Positions 49,203 to 57,718 of a DNA stretch of 64,000 nucleotides are shown one piece after another. This DNA comes from Rhizobium sp. BT03. GTDB taxonomy: Bacteria > Pseudomonadota > Alphaproteobacteria > Rhizobiales > Rhizobiaceae. Location: positions 262,236 through 326,235 of the forward strand of contig NZ_CP125644.1 in the NCBI RefSeq assembly GCF_030053155.1. Direction: 5' to 3'. Made by a program: the position numbers and the translations under genes. Each line of letters begins with the position of its first letter. Positions within the stretch are counted from its first letter, which is position 1. The notes under the pieces were generated by a model. That model was not told where the DNA came from, searched no databases, and saw only the letters and a list, made by a program, of their open reading frames with translations.

Positions 49203-50722
49203 TATTGAACTTTCTCAGGCGAGGTATCTGCCCCGATCATGTATCGGCCGATCTCCTCGGGCTTGGTGTCCCGCGTTGCAAGCGGCGGGCTGAGCCGGCC
49301 GTGATGCAGCACCTGGATGCAATCGCAGAGTTCGAACAGTTCTTCCAGCTCCTCTGAGATGACGAGGATCGCCATGCCCTGATTGCGCAATGCGACCAGG
49401 CGGCTGCGAATAGCGGAGGCAGCTCCGACATCAACGCCCCAGGTCGGCTGCGCCACGAAAAGCAATTTCGGAGACAGCATTATTTCGCGGCCGACGATGA
49501 ACTTCTGCAGGTTGCCGCCGGACAGGGTGGCGGCTTCCGCATCCGGGCCGGATGTGCGGACATCATACTGGCGGATACAATCCTTGGTGAACGTCATCGC
49601 CCGTGCCCTTTCGATGAGACCACGCCGTAAAAGCTTGAGCGGATGGGCCGTCAGCAGGCTGTTGAGGACGAGCGACATTTCGGGCACGGCGCCGCGTCCG
49701 AGCCGGTCTTCGGGAACGAAGGCAAATCCGAGCTGCCGCCGCGCGGCGGCATCGAGCCTGCCGACATCCATTCCCATCATGTAGATCCGGTCGCGTTGGT
49801 CACGCCCCAGCATGGTCTCGCCTGAAATCAGCGCGGCAAGCTCACTTTGGCCGTTGCCCGAAACACCGGCGATCCCGAGGATTTCGCCGGCACGCACCTC
49901 GAGGCTGAGGCTGGAGAGCGGCACCGCAAAGGGATCGTCGAGCCGGTGGTCCAAACCAATGATCTCCAGCCGCTTTTCCCCGCCAGACAGCGGCAGCGCC
50001 GAGATAGGTGTGGGCATATCGCGGCCGATCATCATCCGTGCAAGGTCATGGGCATCGTGCTCGCGCGGATCGACATCCCCGGTCACGCGTCCGCCGCGCA
50101 GGATCGTCGCGCGGTCACAGATTGCCCGAATTTCTTCGAGCTTGTGGGAAATCAGCAGGATGGAAACGCCGCCATCGCGCAGCCGACGCAGGGTGTCGAA
50201 GAGCTTCTCCACCAATTGCGGCGGCAGGACCGAGGTGGGCTCGTCAAGGATCAGCAGCTGCGGATTGGCCATCAGGCTTCGGATGATCTCCACCCGTTGC
50301 CGCTCGCCGACGGACAGCGCATGCACATGGGCAAGCGGATCGACTTCAAGGCCGAACTCCCGTCCAAGCGCCCGGATACGTTCCTTGAGATCGGCTTTGC
50401 GACCCGGCACCATCAGCTGAATATTCTCGATGACCGTCAAGGTCTCGAACAGCGAAAAGTGCTGGAAGACCATGCCGATGCCCCTGCGTCGCGCCTCCGC
50501 GGGGGAGGCGAGGCGCAAGGGAATTCCTTCCCAGACGATATCTCCGTCGTCCGGCTGCTCGACACCGTAGATCAGCTTCATCAGCGTCGATTTTCCCGCC
50601 CCGTTTTCACCGAGGATCGCATGGATCGATTGCGGGGCCACGTCCAGATCGATTGCCTGATTGGCGTGGGTCTGGCCGTAGCTTTTCGAAATGCCGCGCA
50701 GCGACAGGAGCGGAGTGGTCAT
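49202..50722 (-). CDS. BMP-type ABC transporter ATPase (double ATP-binding cassette)
   Basis: A 506-residue double cassette. The first half has [24 protein letters not shown] and DEPTSVLPP; the second has the family's degenerate Walker A (GVSGNGQSE) and LSGGNLQKFIVGREI. It starts 3 bp after the binding-protein gene and overlaps the permease gene by one base. Only moderately similar by eye to the ATPase at 35.6-37.2 kb, so the two BMP systems are not a recent duplication. Confidence 0.92.
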   Translation of the reverse strand: MTTPLLSLRGISKSYGQTHANQAIDLDVAPQSIHAILGENGAGKSTLMKLIYGVEQPDDGDIVWEGIPLRLASPAEARRRGIGMVFQHFSLFETLTVIENIQLMVPGRKADLKERIRALGREFGLEVDPLAHVHALSVGERQRVEIIRSLMANPQLLILDEPTSVLPPQLVEKLFDTLRRLRDGGVSILLISHKLEEIRAICDRATILRGGRVTGDVDPREHDAHDLARMMIGRDMPTPISALPLSGGEKRLEIIGLDHRLDDPFAVPLSSLSLEVRAGEILGIAGVSGNGQSELAALISGETMLGRDQRDRIYMMGMDVGRLDAAARRQLGFAFVPEDRLGRGAVPEMSLVLNSLLTAHPLKLLRRGLIERARAMTFTKDCIRQYDVRTSGPDAEAATLSGGNLQKFIVGREIMLSPKLLFVAQPTWGVDVGAASAIRSRLVALRNQGMAILVISEELEELFELCDCIQVLHHGRLSPPLATRDTKPEEIGRYMIGADTSPEKVQ

Positions 50723-50725
50723 GAA

Positions 50726-51823
50726 TTATTTCGGCAGCGGCGTCGAGACGCCCTTGACGTGCCAATTCATGGCGATGATCTCGGGGTCGGTCATGGTTGC
50801 GCCCGAGGCGGCACCTTCGCTGCCGTCAGCCTTGGTGATCGGGCCGGTGAAGGGCGAGAAGCTGCCGTCGGCGATCTTTGCCTCGACCTCTTTGATCTTG
50901 GTCATCACGTCGGCCGGAATATCCGGGTTCCAGTCGACCACTTCGACGACCTTGTCGGCGACGCCGAGGAACGCATTGGCCCCCTTGAACGTACCGGCGA
51001 GATGGGCATCGACCGAAGCCTTGAAGAAGGGCGACCAGTCCGTCGAGATGCAGCCGAGATAGGTTTTCGGCGCATACTTCTTCATCGAGGAGTTGAGGTT
51101 GAAGGCGTAGACGCCGGCGTCTTCACAGGCCGAGATGACGGATGGCGTATCCTGGGCGTTGGAGAAGATCACGTCGCATTTCTGCGCGATCAGCGCCTTG
51201 GCCGCCTCCTGCTCCTTGGCCGGGTCGAACCAGGAATTGACCCAGACGACCGAGACTTCGATATCCGGCTTGACCGCCTGGGCGCCGAGCGTAAAGGCGT
51301 TGATGGAGGTGATGAGCTCAGGGATCGCAAAGGCCGAAACGGAGCCGAGCTTGCCGGTCTTGGAAAGTGCTGCCGCGGCCATGCCGAGCAGATAGGTGCC
51401 CTGGAAATATTTGGCGGCGAACGGCGAGAAATTGGGAGCAACCTGGAAGCCGGAGGCATGCAGGACCGTCACGCTCGGATCACGGCGGGCGATCTGCAGG
51501 GCCCCGTTCTGATAGCCGAAGGAACCGGCGATCAGGAACTTGTTTCCGTCGGCGACGGTCTTGGTCATGATGCGGTCGGCGTCCGGGCCTTCGGCGATAT
51601 TCTCAAGCACGGTGACCTTCACCTTGTCACCGTAAGCGGCCTTGATCGGCTCGAGGCCGGCGGCCAGGGCGTGCCCCCAGCCGACATCGCCGATCGGCGA
51701 AGGGACGACCAGCGTGATGCCGAGCGGCTGGTCGGCGGCGAAAGCAAGGCGGCTGCCGAGCGCGCCGGCAAGGCCGGTGGCGGCAGCGGCCGTCATCAGG
51801 TTTCTGCGGGTCAGTTTGGTCAT
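50726..51823 (-). CDS. BMP-family ABC transporter binding protein
   Basis: A 365-residue periplasmic protein with a Tat-like N-terminus (TRRNLMTAAAATGLAGALGSRLAFAAD), then LGITLVVPSPIGDVGWGHALAAGLEPIKAAYGDKVKV, VADGNKFLIAGSFGYQNGALQIARRDP and KTYLGCISTDWSPFFKASVDAHL. The family binds purine nucleosides and bases. The next upstream gene is an 8-oxoguanine-type deaminase, so the ligand may be guanine, 8-oxoguanine or a methylated purine. That choice is inference. Confidence 0.92.
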   Translation of the reverse strand: MTKLTRRNLMTAAAATGLAGALGSRLAFAADQPLGITLVVPSPIGDVGWGHALAAGLEPIKAAYGDKVKVTVLENIAEGPDADRIMTKTVADGNKFLIAGSFGYQNGALQIARRDPSVTVLHASGFQVAPNFSPFAAKYFQGTYLLGMAAAALSKTGKLGSVSAFAIPELITSINAFTLGAQAVKPDIEVSVVWVNSWFDPAKEQEAAKALIAQKCDVIFSNAQDTPSVISACEDAGVYAFNLNSSMKKYAPKTYLGCISTDWSPFFKASVDAHLAGTFKGANAFLGVADKVVEVVDWNPDIPADVMTKIKEVEAKIADGSFSPFTGPITKADGSEGAASGATMTDPEIIAMNWHVKGVSTPLPK

Positions 51824-51848
51824 GTTCTCAGTTCCCTCTTTTGGCTTT

Positions 51849-53228
51849 TTAAAATTCTACGGCGGATAGTGCGGCCTCGGCGTCGGCTGACAGTTTGGCC
51901 TCGTCGAGACCGGGGAATTCCCCGTTCTGCCAGACGATGCGGCCATTGATCATCGTCATATCGGTCGCCATGCCGATGCCGACGCGGGCAATCAGGCTCA
52001 ACGGATCGTGCCGCGTACCGACATAATCCATGCGACGCGTGTCAATCGCAAACAGGTCGGCTGCCATGCCGGGCGCCAGCCGGCCGATGTCGCGCCTGCC
52101 GAGCAGGCTCGCACCGCCTGTCGTGCCGTAGCCGAGGAAATCGACGGGCGGCGGCACGGGATGGGCGCGGCTGGAAGATACCAGGCACTGCAGCATATAG
52201 GCGGAGTGCAGGCAGTGCATCAGGTTGGAATTGTCGTTGGAGGCAGCCCCGTCGCAGCCAAGGCCGATGCGCAGGCCGAAGGCGGCCATGGCGGGAATGT
52301 CGGTGACCTCGGCGCCGACAAGATAAACCGGTTCGGGGCAGTGCGCGACGCCGGTGCCGCTCGCCGCCATCGTCCTGAGCTCGTCGTGGGTCAACTCCCA
52401 GCAATGGGCATAGAATGTGTCGGGGCCGGCAAAGCCGAGTTCTTCCAGATAGTCGACGGTGCGCGCGCCATGGCGAGCCTGAATGACCGGGCTTTCGCCC
52501 TCGCCGACATGGGTGTGCATCATGACGCCGCGATCACGCGCCAGCGCCACCGATTCCGCAAAGGTCTCGCGATAGCAATTCACCGGCTGGCAGGGCGCCA
52601 CCACGACCTGGCGCATACTGAACGGCTTGGCATCGTGGTAAGTGTCGATCAGCCGGGCGCAGTCGGCGATAAATTCGTCGGTCGTTTCCAGCATCTCGTC
52701 GGGAATGGTCGAGCCCTGCGACTTCGGCAGCGTATTGCCGCCGCGGCCGGCATGGAAGCGCATGCCGAACAGTTCGGCGGCCTCGAACTGGCGGTCGATC
52801 AGCCGCTTCCCGGCGTGGCGGGGGAAATTGTATTGGTGGTCGAAGGCCGTGGTACAGCCATGTTTGATCATCTCGGCCATCGCCGTGACGGAGGAGTGGT
52901 AAAAACACTCCTCATTGAGCTGCGAAAAGATCGGGTAGATCCGGTCCAGCCACTCGATAACCGAAAGCTTCGTCCAGTCGAGATCAGCGCGATTGCGCAC
53001 GAAGCATTGGAAAAAATGATGATGGGTGTTGACGAGGCCGGGATAGACGAACCAGCCGGCGGCATCCTGAACGGTCGTGCCGGCAGGCAGCGCGTCCGCC
53101 GCCAGATTTTCACCGATCGCCACAATCGCCGAACCGTCGGTCAGGAGGTCGACATGGCGACGGACGACCGGTCCCTTGCCCTCGTCGACGATCACGGCCG
53201 CGCAGTTCTTCAGGAGATAGCCGGTCAT
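51849..53228 (-). CDS. 8-Oxoguanine deaminase-like amidohydrolase
   Basis: A 459-residue metal-dependent deaminase of the ATZ/TRZ-guanine deaminase family. The metal site is complete: VNTHHHFFQ, HTHVGEGES, HCWELTHDEL and GLGCDGAASNDNSNLM. The length, NTHHHFFQ and CDGAASND blocks match 8-oxoguanine deaminases (product uric acid) and hydroxyatrazine-type relatives. It starts 1 bp after the GST gene stop and is followed by the BMP binding-protein gene. Guanine, isocytosine or another amino-purine/pyrimidine remain possible substrates. Confidence 0.87.
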   Translation of the reverse strand: MTGYLLKNCAAVIVDEGKGPVVRRHVDLLTDGSAIVAIGENLAADALPAGTTVQDAAGWFVYPGLVNTHHHFFQCFVRNRADLDWTKLSVIEWLDRIYPIFSQLNEECFYHSSVTAMAEMIKHGCTTAFDHQYNFPRHAGKRLIDRQFEAAELFGMRFHAGRGGNTLPKSQGSTIPDEMLETTDEFIADCARLIDTYHDAKPFSMRQVVVAPCQPVNCYRETFAESVALARDRGVMMHTHVGEGESPVIQARHGARTVDYLEELGFAGPDTFYAHCWELTHDELRTMAASGTGVAHCPEPVYLVGAEVTDIPAMAAFGLRIGLGCDGAASNDNSNLMHCLHSAYMLQCLVSSSRAHPVPPPVDFLGYGTTGGASLLGRRDIGRLAPGMAADLFAIDTRRMDYVGTRHDPLSLIARVGIGMATDMTMINGRIVWQNGEFPGLDEAKLSADAEAALSAVEF

Positions 53229-53229
53229 G

Positions 53230-53892
53230 TCATGCCTCGCCCGGTTCTTCGATATGGGGTTCGGGCTTCAATTCGTGCAGCCGGTGAATACCCGGCATTT
53301 CGATAAACCTGTCGAGGGCGCGCAGTGCACGGGACCAGAGCCGGATCGCAGGATAGGAATCCAGCGTCACGCCCCCATCGGGCGCCAGCGCCACATAGGG
53401 AAAGCAGGCGATGTCGGCAATTGTCGGCCGGTCGGCGGCAAGGAAGCGCATGCCGCGAAGACCCTGCTCGACGAGCCCGGCCTCAAGCTCGCGAAGTGCG
53501 GCGATGCCCTGGGCCTGCAGCCCGCCGATATCGCCCGGCCGCAGCAGCATTTCATAAAGCCGCGCACCGCCGAGGCTTGCCGTCAGCCGGCCGGAGAAGG
53601 ACAGCCATTGCTGCACCTTTGCCGCTTCCTCGGCCTTGCCGCTGCCAAGCCATTCGGGTGCTGCCTTGGCGGCGAGATAGACGAGGATCGCCGACGACTC
53701 GGTCAGGATCAGATCGCCATCCTCCAGGATCGGAATGGAGCCTGCCGGATTGAGGGCGAGAAGCTCCGGGCCGCGATGCTCGGCGCCGGGATGGAAATCC
53801 ACCGGGCGGAGTTCAAGCTTTACGCCGGTCAGCGCTGCCATCAGGCGCACCTTGTAGCAACTGGGGGAGAGAATATAGTCGTAGAGCTTCAT
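53230..53892 (-). CDS. Glutathione S-transferase-like protein, NdmE-type candidate
   Basis: A 220-residue GST fold: an N-terminal thioredoxin-like domain (MKLYDYILSPSCYKVRLMAALTG, NPAGSIPILEDGDLILTESSAILVYLA with the glutathione-binding ESS) and a C-terminal helical domain (FLAADRPTIADIACFPYVAL). It overlaps the oxygenase gene by 4 bp (ATGA) and is 1 bp from the deaminase gene, so the three are made together. A GST-like subunit (NdmE) is a structural part of the 7-methylxanthine demethylase NdmCDE; the same gene order here suggests that role. An ordinary detoxifying GST is the alternative. Confidence 0.88.
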   Translation of the reverse strand: MKLYDYILSPSCYKVRLMAALTGVKLELRPVDFHPGAEHRGPELLALNPAGSIPILEDGDLILTESSAILVYLAAKAAPEWLGSGKAEEAAKVQQWLSFSGRLTASLGGARLYEMLLRPGDIGGLQAQGIAALRELEAGLVEQGLRGMRFLAADRPTIADIACFPYVALAPDGGVTLDSYPAIRLWSRALRALDRFIEMPGIHRLHELKPEPHIEEPGEA

Positions 53893-54734
53893 TGCGCCAC
53901 CAGCTGCGCGCCATAGGTATAATTGTGGCGCTTCAGCCAGCGTCGGTAAGCGATCGATGTCAGATCGGCCCTCGTCGGGATTTCCATGCCGGGATCGAGC
54001 GGCAGCAACCGCGGGATCTGGTTTTCGAGGATCGAACGGTCCTGCAGGAAGATCGTCTGCTGGAAGTGGATGAGGTCGGTCATCGCGGTCTCGTCATCGA
54101 AAAGCGCCATCCACGGCCAGACGTCGCACAGGTCCTCGGCCAGCGGCTGCACGAAGAGCGTGATGACATCCCATTCATTCGGGCGTGGCGGGCAGGTCTT
54201 GTAGAGCACGGAGCAGGTCGGTGCCGGCACCCGGTACATGTACTCCGTGGTGATCCCGCCGCTTGCCGATTTGGCGGCCTGCGGCTGGTAGAATTTCACC
54301 TGCGTTGCCCAGACTTCATCTTCCTCCTCGCGGATCTCGACCTTGTAGTTCTGAACCTCGGTGTGCGGCTCTGCGCCGAGAATGTCGGTGTGGACGAAGG
54401 GGAAATGGGCGATGTCGAGGAAGTTCTCGACGGCGCGCAGGGGCGAGCAGCGCACGCGCACCACGCCGACGTCGACGAATCGGCGGCCGGGCTGGTCGGC
54501 CTCGGGGATCGGGAAAATATCCTTCCTCGGCTCGCCGAGCGAGGACCAGACATGGCCGTAACGCACGCGCACCGGCAGAACGCGGCCGTCGTCGCCCGTT
54601 ACCCTCGCATTGCCATCGGCGTCGCTCGCCACGTCGATCGGCTCGCCCATCAGCCTCGTTTTGCGACCGGCGCTGTCGAGCTGACTGAAAAGCCCAACCG
54701 GATACCATTCGTCGATCATCGCCTGCATGCTCAA
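53889..54734 (-). CDS. Rieske-less oxygenase catalytic subunit (NdmC-like)
   Basis: A 281-residue mononuclear-iron oxygenase. The iron site is at 103-115 (ENFLDIAHFPFVH: Asp107, His110, His115), with a later acidic ligand in the region DRSILENQIPR. The N-terminus keeps the frame of a Rieske domain (MIDEWYPVGLFSQL, TRLMGEPIDV, YGHVWSSLGEP) but the segment with the two Cys-His pairs is missing. The length equals that remembered for P. putida NdmC. It overlaps the Rieske gene upstream and the GST gene downstream by 4 bp each. It would hydroxylate or N-demethylate a purine-like substrate with electrons from the separate Rieske protein. Confidence 0.85.
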   Translation of the reverse strand: MSMQAMIDEWYPVGLFSQLDSAGRKTRLMGEPIDVASDADGNARVTGDDGRVLPVRVRYGHVWSSLGEPRKDIFPIPEADQPGRRFVDVGVVRVRCSPLRAVENFLDIAHFPFVHTDILGAEPHTEVQNYKVEIREEEDEVWATQVKFYQPQAAKSASGGITTEYMYRVPAPTCSVLYKTCPPRPNEWDVITLFVQPLAEDLCDVWPWMALFDDETAMTDLIHFQQTIFLQDRSILENQIPRLLPLDPGMEIPTRADLTSIAYRRWLKRHNYTYGAQLVAQ

Positions 54735-55384
54735 CGCGCGATCTCCTTTTTCTGAAGATCTTCAGCCCGGCGCCGCAGACTTTCGGCAACCCGCGAAGCG
54801 CCGATGGCCGCAGTTGGGCCGAGGTCATCCTTCAGGAGCACATGGATCAGCGTCTGCCCGTCTTCTTGGGCGGATAATAACAGACAGAGGCTGCCGGTGG
54901 GTGCGTCGATCTCGACAAGACCGTCAGGGTTCGCCTTCACGCCGGCCGCCGCTTCAATCGCGGCAGTGCCTGCAAACGCCGTCAGCGAGCGCAGGGGAAT
55001 GAGGCCATCAAGCCTCGGCGGCTTCGAAGTGGGCGTGCCCACGGCCACCCAGATCATGCTGCCCGCTTCCTCGACCTCATGGGTGGCGACACGGATGGTT
55101 TCTGGCGGCGCCAGCCCCGGATGGGCGGGAATGCGCAGACAGTTTCCGGCCTGGCCATAGCTCCAGCCGTGATAGATGCACGAAAGTGCCTCGCCGCGCA
55201 CGAAGCCATGGGACAAGCGCATGCCGCGGTGCGGACAGCGATCCGCCGATGCCGATATACGCCCCGAAGCGCTGCGCCAGAGGGCAATCGATCCAGATGC
55301 CGTCCGGGCCGGCATGACGGTTGCCGCCGGCAGATCCCGGGAAAGGGCGACTGGCGTCCAAAAGCCGGTCGGATCGGATGGCAT
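54731..55384 (-). CDS. Stand-alone Rieske [2Fe-2S] protein
   Basis: A 217-residue protein whose first 110 residues are a Rieske domain: CPHRG (Cys50, His52) and CIYHGW (Cys69, His72). The remaining 100 residues have no iron-binding triad; they contain a short domain of unknown fold (VEIDAPTGSLCLLLSAQEDGQTLIHVLLKDD). So this is not a full oxygenase. Its stop overlaps the start of the Rieske-less oxygenase, which strongly suggests that the two form one split enzyme. AGGA lies nine bases before the ATG. It is the first gene of the operon. No reductase gene is nearby. Confidence 0.88.
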   Translation of the reverse strand: MPSDPTGFWTPVALSRDLPAATVMPARTASGSIALWRSASGRISASADRCPHRGMRLSHGFVRGEALSCIYHGWSYGQAGNCLRIPAHPGLAPPETIRVATHEVEEAGSMIWVAVGTPTSKPPRLDGLIPLRSLTAFAGTAAIEAAAGVKANPDGLVEIDAPTGSLCLLLSAQEDGQTLIHVLLKDDLGPTAAIGASRVAESLRRRAEDLQKKEIAR

Positions 55385-55480
55385 GACTAGACTTCCTGAA
55401 CCATACTACGTTTTGTAGAACGATACGCTCAAGGCCTCACGTTTGCATAGTTTTTTCGCATTGGCAACAATGGTTAAATA

Positions 55481-55490
55481 ATATGCATAT
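55481..55490. promoter_or_regulatory. A/T-rich palindrome upstream of the Rieske operon
   Basis: ATATGCATAT is a perfect 10-bp palindrome about 100 bp before the first gene of the operon, in an A/T-rich gap (55440-55500) that probably holds its promoter. Confidence 0.3.
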
Positions 55491-55510
55491 CGCAAAAACC
55501 GCATTTGATG

Positions 55511-55777
55511 TCAGCCCGTTTCGCCGATCATCGCCGTGCGTTCTATGCTCTCGACCCATACGTCGATTGGCCCCAGTGAGCACCCCACCTCCATCATGTC
55601 GATCAAATCCTCCGGTCCTGAAAGCTCGAGTTCTATCCGCATTGAACTCGCATGAGATATGGTGTGCGAGAGCCCGAGCTTGGCCGCATGACGCCGGATC
55701 CACGGGATAAAGGACGCAGCCTTGAGATCACCGACAATCGTCATCCGCTCCTGAAGGTGGCTTGTATCTTGTCCCAT
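55511..55777 (-). CDS. Acylphosphatase-like small protein, probably inactive
   Basis: An 88-residue protein with the acylphosphatase frame: MTIVGDLKAASFIPWIRRHAAKLGL matches the family segment that usually reads VxGxVQGVGFRxFVxxxAxxLGL, and VGCSLGPIDVWVESIE the C-terminal strand. The catalytic Arg (GFR) is Ile here and the Asn after the Trp-Val-Arg turn is not present, so activity is doubtful. AGGG lies before the chosen ATG; the frame continues upstream without a ribosome site. It is divergent from a MarR-type gene. Confidence 0.65.
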   Translation of the reverse strand: MGQDTSHLQERMTIVGDLKAASFIPWIRRHAAKLGLSHTISHASSMRIELELSGPEDLIDMMEVGCSLGPIDVWVESIERTAMIGETG

Positions 55778-56062
55778 GCTCGCCCTTGCTTTTCCAACAC
55801 CATAGCGCCTGAATGAACTTGCGAAAGGGGTATCGTCGAAGCGAAGGTAGGCCGTCGGAGTTTGTTCTGCAAAAGACCGGCGACCTTCCACGATGCTGAT
55901 AGGCTTTGTCGGTCGATCGAGAGGCTGGGCTTGTGATTGGTCGTTGCTGTGTTAACTAGCTGTCTTGCGATTTTCCGCGGCGGCTCAAGCTCGCGAAAAA
56001 CCGGTATTCAATCATTGCACGATCGGACCCCGATGAAGAATGGACAGCAGGAAAAACGAGAG

Positions 56063-56518
56063 ATGCCGTCATCGCAAGAGCGCCCGCGGTCGCTCGCGAT
56101 CGGGCTTCTGCGTGCGCGCGAAGCGGTGATGAGCCATTTCCGGCCGATCCTGGCGGCGCACGACGTCACCGAACAGCAGTGGCGGGTGATCCGTGTTCTG
56201 TCCGAAGCGGGAACGCTCGATGCAAGCGAAGTGGCGGACAAGGCCTCGATCCTGGCGCCGAGCCTGACGCGCATGATCCGCTCGCTCGAGGAGCGCGGCT
56301 TCATCACCAAACACAAGGACAAGGCCGACGGCCGGCGGGTGCTGCTGCGGATTACGCCGACGGGGCGAGCAATGGTCGACGAAGTCATGCCGGAGAGCCT
56401 GAAGGTCTATGCCGATATCGGCGCGCGCTTCGGTGGCGAGCGGGTCGAGCAACTGTTGGACATGCTGGACGAGCTGACGGCGCTGAGGCTCGAAGGCGCG
56501 ACCAGCGGTGAGGAGTGA
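56063..56518 (+). CDS. MarR-family regulator, HpaR (homoprotocatechuate operon) type
   Basis: A protein of about 151 residues. RSLAIGLLRAREAVMSHFRPILAAHDVTEQQWRVIRVL is the HpaR signature stretch; the winged helix follows (LDASEVADKASILAPSLTRMIRSLEERGFITKHKDKADGRRVLLRIT). HpaR represses 4-hydroxyphenylacetate/homoprotocatechuate degradation genes, but none are in the window. The start is uncertain: ATG at 56063, or at 56033 ten codons earlier. It is followed after about 110 bp by a FeaR-like activator gene. Confidence 0.85.
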   Translation: MPSSQERPRSLAIGLLRAREAVMSHFRPILAAHDVTEQQWRVIRVLSEAGTLDASEVADKASILAPSLTRMIRSLEERGFITKHKDKADGRRVLLRITPTGRAMVDEVMPESLKVYADIGARFGGERVEQLLDMLDELTALRLEGATSGEE

Positions 56519-56629
56519 CGGCTTTACGTCCTTGTGCAAAGCCGCTTGATTAATGTGTTAAATATGTGATTGACGGCCAGCCCGGCCTGCGGCAGTCTTC
56601 AGCGGTGTTGACACTGTTGGGAGGCAGAG

Positions 56630-57616
56630 TTGGACCTGTTGCAGAACCGCAGCCTCGTCGATCGAGCATGGTCGCCGACGCCTTACGATCAATGGTCGGA
56701 TGACCTTCACAACATCTGCGGGAATTTCAACGCGCACACGATGGAGCGCGGCGACAAGGTGACCGGCACGGCAAGCCGCATCGACGTCTGCGGTATGGAA
56801 TTCGCCCATGTCTCCAACGACCTCGATTACGTCCATCGCGGCTGGGACGACATTCGCCGCGACGCTCACGAGCATCTGTTCCTGATCCTGCAGCTCGAGG
56901 GTGCCTGCGGCGTGGAGCATTCCGGCCGGCAGAACATCCTCGACGTCGGCGAATGCATCCTCGTCGATTCCACGCGCCCGACCACTTTCTTTTTCCGCGG
57001 CCACTTCTCCAATCATCTCTCCCTGCATCTGCCGCGGCAGTTGATGTATTCCGGCAGCAAGGTGGAATTCGATGTGGCCCGCAAGCTTGTCGCCGGCGAT
57101 CCGATGGCAATGATGCTGCGCGCGCTGATCGCCAAGATGATGACGACGCCGGAAAGCGAGGCGGCCTCGCCGCATCTGCGCCAGCTGATGTTCGACACGA
57201 CGCGACAGGCGTTTCTGTCGACCGACATCCAGACCGCAAGCCTGAATTCCCTGCATGACAACGCCGGCAGGCGCATGCAGATGGTCGATATACTGATCGA
57301 CAAACACCTGACCGACAGCGATCTCAGCGCCAAATGGCTGGCGACGCGGCTCGGCGTTTCGATCCGCACGCTGCAGCAGGACTTCCAGGGACTGGGCATG
57401 ACCTGCACCACCGTCATCCGCGACAAGCGCCTGCGCTTTGCACGCGAAAAGATCGAGCAGCTGAAGGAGCAGCGCCACGCCGGAACGATCGCCGAAGTCG
57501 CCTATTCCGCCGGCTTCAACGACATTTCCTATTTCAACCGCAGCTTCAAGGAACTGTTCGATTGTGCGCCGAGCGAGCTGCTGCGCGCCGGCGAAGCGGT
57601 GCCACGGATGGTCTGA
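56630..57616 (+). CDS. AraC-family activator, FeaR-like
   Basis: A 328-residue regulator with an AraC-binding-like sensor (residues 1 to about 190; EHLFLILQLEGACGVEHSGRQNILDVGECILVDSTRPTTFFF) and a C-terminal double helix-turn-helix (SAKWLATRLGVSIRTLQQDFQGLG, TIAEVAYSAGFNDISYFNRSFKELFDCAPSELL). It starts with TTG, supported by GGGAGG five bases upstream. FeaR controls aldehyde dehydrogenase genes for aromatic amines. Here the next genes are an aldehyde dehydrogenase, a GMC dehydrogenase and a Liv-type transporter, its probable regulon. Confidence 0.87.
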   Translation: MDLLQNRSLVDRAWSPTPYDQWSDDLHNICGNFNAHTMERGDKVTGTASRIDVCGMEFAHVSNDLDYVHRGWDDIRRDAHEHLFLILQLEGACGVEHSGRQNILDVGECILVDSTRPTTFFFRGHFSNHLSLHLPRQLMYSGSKVEFDVARKLVAGDPMAMMLRALIAKMMTTPESEAASPHLRQLMFDTTRQAFLSTDIQTASLNSLHDNAGRRMQMVDILIDKHLTDSDLSAKWLATRLGVSIRTLQQDFQGLGMTCTTVIRDKRLRFAREKIEQLKEQRHAGTIAEVAYSAGFNDISYFNRSFKELFDCAPSELLRAGEAVPRMV

Positions 57617-57718
57617 AGCGCAATTTGCGCTTCCGTCCAAGACGAGGCGCGTTTCTCCCCAAGACGGCTTATCCAGCCAAAGTCATAGTCCTCCCCAATC
57701 TCACGGGAGGAGAATATC

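Noticed and set aside
35636..51823. Recent duplication of the two BMP transporter systems
   Set aside because: The two ATPases and binding proteins differ throughout by eye, and gene content around them differs; they look like distinct systems that came together.
55481..55490. Possible sigma-54 promoter for the split Rieske operon
   Set aside because: I looked for GG-N10-GC with a TTGGCAC core in 55385-55510 on the minus strand and found no acceptable match.
55437..55703. 88-residue minus-strand frame overlapping the acylphosphatase-like gene
   Set aside because: It is in another frame of the same strand; the acylphosphatase frame shows the recognisable fold.
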